From: DASWTL01 sp966250385
GTDB lineage: Bacteria; Bacteroidota; Bacteroidia; Sphingobacteriales; Sphingobacteriaceae
Assembly: GCA_966250385.1 (NCBI GenBank)
Contig: CBINHC010000035.1
Span: 1 to 10,632, forward strand
Reading direction: 5' to 3'
Length of the DNA: 10,632 nucleotides
The notes beneath the pieces are model-generated. The model made no database searches and was not told where the DNA came from. It saw nothing but the letters and a program-made list of their open reading frames with translations. A program made the translations under genes and the position numbers. Of the stretch, positions 7,040-10,632 are shown in pieces (the first letter of the stretch is position 1; each line of letters opens with the position of its first letter).

Positions 7040-7560
7040 TGTTTACCCGGAAGGCCCGTTTGACCGTCATCTTTATTGGCGTTGTCCTCTTAGGTTGGAC
7101 ACTTTATAATCAGGTTTATGAAATTTCGGCAGTGATCGGTGTAGCGATTGCGCTGCTGATCTTCGGCTATTTCAGGGAAGGAACCGTGGTGATGGCTGCA
7201 CGGGAATTTCAGAACAAAAACTATGAGCGGGCGGAAGAGCTGCTGAAGGAAATCTCCGATCCGGACCGGCTGAAAAAACGGCGGCGGGGCTTCTACGAGT
7301 TCATCTACGGGAATATAGAGCTGAACCGGAAGAACTATGAAGAGGCAGAACGTCACTTTCAGATCGCCAGCCGGTTCCCGCTGCGAAACCAGAACGACAA
7401 AGCCATTGTCCTGGTACACCTGGCGAACCTGAACCTGCGAAAACAAAATTATGTGCGGTCGAAGGCCTATGTGGAACACGCCCGGACGCTGAAGATCACC
7501 TCCAGGGTACGCAGTATTATTGAAAAAATAGAATCAGAAATAGAGAATCATCGTGAGTAA
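7039..7560 (+). CDS. Small membrane-anchored TPR-like protein
   Basis: This is a 173-residue protein of unknown function. Two adjacent hydrophobic segments (about 8-24 and 28-45) form a membrane hairpin after a basic N-terminus (TRKAR). The rest is soluble and helical, with tetratricopeptide-like units at about 53-73, 84-114 and 122-152 (for example NYERAEELLKE, NYEEAERHFQIA, NYVRSKAYVEHARTL). The soluble part should face the cytoplasm, given the positive residues at both ends of the hairpin. Its ATG overlaps the response regulator stop (TAATG), and its end overlaps hemE by 8 nt, so it is translated with both. TPRs bind proteins, so it may scaffold the kinase or a haem enzyme at the membrane; this is inference. 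No symbol is justified. Confidence 0.85.
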   Translation: MFTRKARLTVIFIGVVLLGWTLYNQVYEISAVIGVAIALLIFGYFREGTVVMAAREFQNKNYERAEELLKEISDPDRLKKRRRGFYEFIYGNIELNRKNYEEAERHFQIASRFPLRNQNDKAIVLVHLANLNLRKQNYVRSKAYVEHARTLKITSRVRSIIEKIESEIENHRE

Positions 7561-8590
7561 CCAACAACAAGACAGTTTATTTATAAAGGCCGCTTTCTGT
7601 AAACCGACGGAACGTCCTCCGGTGTGGATGATGCGTCAGGCGGGGCGGTTTATGAAGGAGTACTGGGATATCAAGAACCGGTATTCTTTCCTGGAGATGT
7701 GCAAGACGCCTGAGATCGCCGCGGATGTGACCATGCTGCCGGTCGACTTGCTGGGTGTGGATGCCGCTATTCTGTTTTCTGATATCCTGGTTACGGGCGA
7801 AGCCATGGGCGGCGACCTGAGCTTCACCCAGGGTGTAGGACCGAAATTTGCGAACCCCGTCCGCTCAAAAGCGGATGTGGACCGTTTGGAAACCGATGTC
7901 ACCGACCGGCTTCAGTATGTCGCCGATGCGATCCGGGTGATCCAGGAGCGCCTGGCCGGGCGCATTCCGCTGATCGGGTTCGCCGGTGCTCCGTTTACCG
8001 TCATGAGTTACCTGGTTGAGGGCGGCTCCTCCAAAGACTTTAAACTGACCAAACTGCTGATCCATGATCAGCCGGAGCTTGCCCATCAGCTGCTTGCCAA
8101 GATCGCCGCCGTGACGGCCGACTACCTGAATATGCAGATCGCTGCCGGGGTGAACGCGGTTCAGATCTTTGACAGCTGGGCCCAGGCTCTTTCCTGGGAC
8201 GATTATACCGAGTTCTCGCACCGGTATATTGCCGAGATCATTTCCAAACTTGACCGGAAAGATATTCCCGTAATTTCCTTCTGCAAGGGAAGTTCCGTAT
8301 TCGCTCCGCTGATGGCCGAGGCCGTGCCGGATGTGATCTCAATCGACTGGAATGCCGACCTGAAAGACATCAGGCACCGCCTGCCTGCAGGAATCGCGGT
8401 CCAGGGGAACCTGGATCCGCACATTCTCTATGCGGACAAGAAAGTGATCAGGGAACGGATCCACCGGTTATTTGAACGGATGCGCGGCGAGAACGGATTT
8501 ATTTGTAATCTGGGGCATGGCATCATGCCGGATATCCCGTTCGATAACGTGAAGTACGCGTTTGAAGTAATCAAGGAATTCAGATACTAA
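7553..8590 (+). CDS. hemE: Uroporphyrinogen decarboxylase
   Basis: HemE removes four carboxyl groups from uroporphyrinogen III, the HemCD product, to give coproporphyrinogen III in the cytosol. The 345-residue length is normal. Substrate-binding and catalytic residues are all in place: RQAGR (Arg28 and Arg32), FSDIL with Asp77, MSYLVEGG with Tyr153, FDSWAQ with Ser208, and NLGHG with His322. These correspond to the Arg, Asp, Tyr, Ser and His residues that line the active site in characterised enzymes. The start is GTG, 8 nt inside the TPR gene; the next in-frame ATG falls within the conserved MMRQAGR region and is too late. No Shine-Dalgarno is visible, so translation probably depends on coupling with the upstream gene. 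Confidence 0.97.
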   Translation: MSNQQQDSLFIKAAFCKPTERPPVWMMRQAGRFMKEYWDIKNRYSFLEMCKTPEIAADVTMLPVDLLGVDAAILFSDILVTGEAMGGDLSFTQGVGPKFANPVRSKADVDRLETDVTDRLQYVADAIRVIQERLAGRIPLIGFAGAPFTVMSYLVEGGSSKDFKLTKLLIHDQPELAHQLLAKIAAVTADYLNMQIAAGVNAVQIFDSWAQALSWDDYTEFSHRYIAEIISKLDRKDIPVISFCKGSSVFAPLMAEAVPDVISIDWNADLKDIRHRLPAGIAVQGNLDPHILYADKKVIRERIHRLFERMRGENGFICNLGHGIMPDIPFDNVKYAFEVIKEFRY

Positions 8591-8597
8591 TCCCAGC

Positions 8598-8617
8598 AGG
8601 TCCCCGGAAGGGGACTT
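8598..8617 (+). promoter_or_regulatory. GNRA-loop hairpin between hemE and hemJ
   Basis: Bases 8598-8605 pair with 8610-8617 as an 8-bp stem (one G-U wobble, four consecutive C-G pairs) closed by the tetraloop GGAA, a GNRA type that strongly stabilises RNA hairpins. It ends 8 nt before the hemJ ATG and is followed by TCCTTTAT. It could be a weak terminator limiting hemJ expression, a translation-control element near the start, or an mRNA processing or stability element; the sequence does not decide between them. Confidence 0.5.
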
Positions 8618-8625
8618 TCCTTTAT

Positions 8626-9171
8626 ATGGAAGCATACCTTTACGTTAAAGCGGTTCATATCATTTTCGTAGTCAGCTGGATGGCGGGCCTGTTCTATATT
8701 GTACGGCTCTTTATCTACCATACGGAGGCGAAAGACCGGCCCGAGTCTGAACGGACCATCCTGTTTCGGCAGTTTGAAATCATGGAACGCAAGTTATGGC
8801 AGATCATCACCACTCCGGCCATGGTCTTAACCCTGCTGGCAGGCATAACGATGCTGATTTTGAACCCGGCCCTCCTGCGCGCTCCCTGGATGCTGGTAAA
8901 ACTCGCCTTTGTCGGTGGGCTGATCTTCTACCATTTCAGGTGTCAGCGGATCATTCGTGAGTTGAAGCGGGAGGATTTCCGGCGGTCCTCAATCCGCCTG
9001 CGTTTCTGGAACGAACTGGCGACGATCCTCCTGGTGGCCATCGTGTTCCTGGTCGTATTAAAGAATGCGGTCGACTGGCTCTACGGTCTTGCCGGCCTGC
9101 TCGTTTTTGCGATCGTCATTATGACGGCTGTAAAAATCTATAAGAATTACCGCCTGAAAAAGGACAGATAG
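8626..9171 (+). CDS. hemJ: HemJ-type protoporphyrinogen IX oxidase
   Basis: HemJ is the membrane enzyme that oxidises protoporphyrinogen IX to protoporphyrin IX. The 181-residue product has five hydrophobic segments (about 8-30, 59-79, 88-104, 130-146 and 149-167). HIIFVVSWMAGLFYIVRLFIYH (11-32) is the hallmark of the family, with the conserved His11. Also seen are MERKLWQ (53-59), a Lys at 92 in MLVKLAF, and RFWNEL (126-131), where the family usually has a similar Arg/Asn/Glu block. Databases may label it as a CopD-related protein, but its length, motifs and place directly after hemE point to HemJ. Its presence suggests the protoporphyrin-dependent (Gram-negative) end of the pathway. It is the last gene of the block and ends 1 bp from the convergent dioxygenase pseudogene. 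Confidence 0.87.
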   Translation: MEAYLYVKAVHIIFVVSWMAGLFYIVRLFIYHTEAKDRPESERTILFRQFEIMERKLWQIITTPAMVLTLLAGITMLILNPALLRAPWMLVKLAFVGGLIFYHFRCQRIIRELKREDFRRSSIRLRFWNELATILLVAIVFLVVLKNAVDWLYGLAGLLVFAIVIMTAVKIYKNYRLKKDR

Positions 9172-9172
9172 A

Positions 9173-9801
9173 TCAGCGTCCGGCTTCTCCAAGGCGGATG
9201 TCGCTTTTCCCGGTCCAGCCGGCGCTCGTTTTCCTGAGGGTGACTACACCTTTTCCGCCTGGCCCGCGAACAGTTGCCAGGTAGGGTGGGGTGACAAACC
9301 GGTCGTCGCCGAAAACATAATCAGATAAATAGTAAGGCTGTTTCCCCGGTTCCAGGATCGCCGCATGGATACGGGCGGGAATCGTCGCGTCCGGATACGG
9401 GGCGGTCTGATGGTGCGGATCTCGTACCGGCCGTCCCGGTCGCTGCGGCACCACCCATGCAGCCGGCCATGCCATTTCTGAATACCTTTTTCCGTGCCGT
9501 CCTTCGAATAGTAGCCCCTGCTGTCCGTATGACAGGCACAACGTGTAACGCCCGGATAGGGCGTCTTCCCGTCCGCACGGTATAGGGTACCCGTAATGCA
9601 CAACCGATCACCCGGCTCTGACGCTTCTCCGATCATCATCACTTCCGGCAGACCAGCCGGCATGTCACGGAAGCAGCAGGAGACGTCGTCGTCAGGATCA
9701 TCGCATTCGCGTTCGGAAGGCAGCCTCACGCCGGGGGAATTGATGCCGGTCTCCCGGCAGAATGACCCGATTCACAGAAGCAGGATGAAGACGCTTTTTA
9801 T
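9173..9801 (-). pseudogene. Decayed intradiol ring-cleavage dioxygenase-like lipoprotein gene
   Basis: Two - strand frames join into one protein similar to the small intradiol dioxygenase-like lipoproteins of Bacteroidota. Frame 1 gives GDRLCITGTLYRADGKTP, then RGYYSKDG and DGRYEIRTIRP. After a shift near 9400-9404 the second frame continues APYPDATIPARIH, EPGKQPYYLSDYVFGDD and GWTGKSDIRLGEAGR, ending at 9173. Inserting one base (CCGCCCC to CCGGCCCC on the coding strand) restores RPAPYP. Other damage: the likely start at 9799-9801 reads ATA in the context AAAATAAAAAGC; TGA at 9772-9774 interrupts the lipoprotein signal (KSVFILLL, stop, IGSFC); and the first iron-ligand His of the usual AHIH is Arg (ARIH). 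The repaired gene would be 630 bp. Substrate unknown. The family call is strong and the loss of function very likely, although sequencing error could explain individual lesions. Confidence 0.82.
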
Positions 9802-10038
9802 TTTACGATCAAAATACCTGTTAGAATAATATAATGCATTGGTTTTCAAATGTTTATATGGTAAAATGTGGGTGCAGCCCGGCTGTACGCGGACTTCGCC
9901 ATCCGGATGCCGGTCGTGGTGCGGATTCCGGGAAATATGCCTTTTTTTGTGTAACAATTCATAGGTCGCGCGATTCTTATCAAAAAATAGTAGGAGGGTG
10001 ATGCAACCCTTAATGAGAATTGGTCATCTTACTTACAA
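9802..10038. other. Intergenic region between the pseudogene and the sigma factor gene
   Basis: No protein homology is seen here. An AT-rich part (9802-9870) is followed by a GC-rich island (about 9871-9940) containing a small hairpin (9872-9878 with 9882-9888), a 10-bp palindrome CATCCGGATG (9900-9909) and then seven Ts (9942-9948). CAAAATA at 9810-9816, read on the - strand as TATTTTG, resembles a -7 element one base short, just before the lost start of the pseudogene. No convincing promoter for the sigma gene was found; the tract 9949-10038 contains its leader. Confidence 0.5.
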
Positions 10039-10054
10039 ATGCATATGGCAATAG
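9992..10054 (+). other. Possible short leader ORF with strong ribosome binding site
   Basis: AGGAGG at 9992-9997 precedes an ATG at 10001 that opens a 17-codon frame (MQPLMRIGHLTYKCIWQ) ending at TAG 10052-10054. This overlaps the sigma factor start (10039 or 10045) in another frame. The 3-nt spacing to the ATG is short. Bases 9995-9999 (AGGGT) can pair with 10006-10010 (ACCCT), partly covering the binding site. Its translation could influence initiation of the sigma gene. The peptide has no recognisable family and may be chance. Confidence 0.2.
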
Positions 10055-10614
10055 GACATAAGCTAACAACAGACAGCCTGCTTGACGGGTGCAGACGGGG
10101 AGACCGGAAGTCCCAGGAGTTATTATACCGCTCCTTGGGTTCGAAGATGCTCGGTGTCTGCCTTCGGTACGCAAAGGATCATTATGAAGCCGAGGATATG
10201 TTGCAGATGGGGTTTGTGAAGGTGTTTCAGAAGGTTGCCGAATTCCGCGGGGAGGGGTCTTTTGAAGGCTGGATACGAAGAATAATGGTAAATACTGCGA
10301 TAGAGACTTATCGCAGGAACCAACGGACACTCCAGGTGGTGGATATTGATGAGGTATACGATGAGCCGCAGTCGATGTTTGACATGAGCGGACTGGAGAC
10401 GAAAGACCTGCTTAACCTGATCAAAGCGCTGCCCGGCGGATACCGGCTCGTCTTTAACATGTACGTGATAGAAGGTTACTCCCACAAGGAAATCGGGGAG
10501 AAACTAGGTATCACCGAAGGGGCCTCCAAGTCCCAGCTGAGCAGGGCGAGAGCAATTTTAAAAGAGAAAGTATTAAAAATGGAGGATCAGAATTATGCAA
10601 TCCATGTCGGATAA
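10039..10614 (+). CDS. ECF-type RNA polymerase sigma-70 factor
   Basis: This is a 191-residue alternative sigma factor that directs core RNA polymerase to a specific promoter set. Region 2 (about 28-93) shows YAKDHYEAEDMLQMGFVKVF and GSFEGWIRRIMVNTAIETYRR, the core-binding and -10-recognition segments. Region 4 (about 123-178) has ALPGGYRLVFNMYVIEGYSH and a helix-turn-helix (HKEIGEKLGITEGASKSQLSRAR) for the -35-side contact. There is no region 1 or 3, as expected for the ECF class. The start is ATG 10039; ATG 10045 is equally possible and removes two residues. The upstream frame is open back to 9994 but has no start codon. The gene overlaps the next ORF by 20 nt, the usual layout of an ECF factor and its partner. 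The pattern is common in Bacteroidota; target genes are unknown. Confidence 0.95.
   Translation: MHMAIGHKLTTDSLLDGCRRGDRKSQELLYRSLGSKMLGVCLRYAKDHYEAEDMLQMGFVKVFQKVAEFRGEGSFEGWIRRIMVNTAIETYRRNQRTLQVVDIDEVYDEPQSMFDMSGLETKDLLNLIKALPGGYRLVFNMYVIEGYSHKEIGEKLGITEGASKSQLSRARAILKEKVLKMEDQNYAIHVG
10581..10585 (+). promoter_or_regulatory. Shine-Dalgarno sequence of the gene following the sigma factor
   Basis: GGAGG within the last codons of the sigma factor gene lies 9 nt before the ATG at 10595. It supports that ATG as a true start and suggests coupled translation with the sigma factor. Confidence 0.55.
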
Positions 10615-10632
10615 AGAATTAGATCAGCTGTT
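10595..10632 (+). CDS. Start of a probable anti-sigma-type protein (partial, runs off the window)
   Basis: Only 12 full codons are present: MQSMSDKELDQL, then the window ends. The ATG overlaps the sigma factor gene by 20 nt and has a well-placed GGAGG. An opening of the form MSDKELDxLF is common in Bacteroidota proteins encoded just after ECF sigma factors; these usually have a short cytosolic region, one membrane segment and a periplasmic domain, and may act as anti-sigma factors. ATG 10604 is an alternative start. The function here is inferred from position and these few residues. Confidence 0.55.
   Translation, partial: MQSMSDKELDQL

Noticed and set aside
9596..9829. 77-codon + strand frame opposite the dioxygenase pseudogene
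   Set aside because: Low-complexity Ser-rich translation without a ribosome binding site; the - strand explains this region by homology.
9900..9948. Palindrome CATCCGGATG and a run of seven Ts as a possible terminator
   Set aside because: The palindrome is more than 30 nt before the T run and no GC-rich stem ends next to the Ts; alternative pairings need bulges.
1..10632. CRISPR array, insertion sequence, tRNA or rRNA gene, or phage genes
   Set aside because: No regularly spaced repeats, transposase motifs, inverted-repeat element ends, or tRNA/rRNA-like sequences were seen on either strand.

Overview
The window is bacterial chromosome and looks like Bacteroidota, perhaps a Chitinophagia-type lineage (the phylum is an inference from several signs, the class is a guess). 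The signs are a perfect Bacteroidota-type -7 element (TAnnTTTG) in front of hemA, a general shortage of Shine-Dalgarno sequences, protein wording typical of that phylum, and an ECF sigma factor followed by an overlapping gene that starts like the anti-sigma-type genes of that phylum. Base composition looks fairly even across the genes.

Positions 1-9171 are a haem-biosynthesis cluster, all on the + strand, in two apparent transcription units. Unit 1 (13-3905) has a promoter, hemA (glutamyl-tRNA reductase), a fused hemC-hemD (hydroxymethylbilane synthase plus uroporphyrinogen-III synthase) and hemB (porphobilinogen synthase). A long hairpin at about 3952-3988 and a weak promoter-like element at 4060-4067 separate it from unit 2. 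Unit 2 (4078-9171) has hemL (glutamate-1-semialdehyde aminomutase), a membrane histidine kinase, an OmpR-type response regulator, a small membrane-anchored TPR protein, hemE (uroporphyrinogen decarboxylase) and hemJ (protoporphyrinogen oxidase). The genes from hemL to hemE are 3 nt apart or overlap by 11, 1 and 8 nt, so they are very probably translated together. A hairpin with a GNRA loop sits just before hemJ.

Together the enzymes take glutamyl-tRNA to coproporphyrinogen III (HemA, HemL, HemB, HemCD, HemE) and supply the later oxidation of protoporphyrinogen IX (HemJ). The coproporphyrinogen oxidase and the ferrochelatase are not here. The most unusual element is the kinase-regulator-TPR module inside the haem operon. 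The kinase has almost no extracytoplasmic part, so it may sense something in or at the membrane. A link to haem, porphyrin or redox state is inference only.

Positions 9173-9801 (- strand) hold a decayed gene for an intradiol ring-cleavage dioxygenase-like lipoprotein. It has a lost start codon, an in-frame stop in the signal peptide, a one-base frameshift and a lost iron-ligand histidine. Positions 9802-10038 are intergenic and include a possible short leader ORF with a strong ribosome binding site. Positions 10039-10614 encode an ECF sigma factor, and a gene overlapping its end (from 10595) runs off the window.
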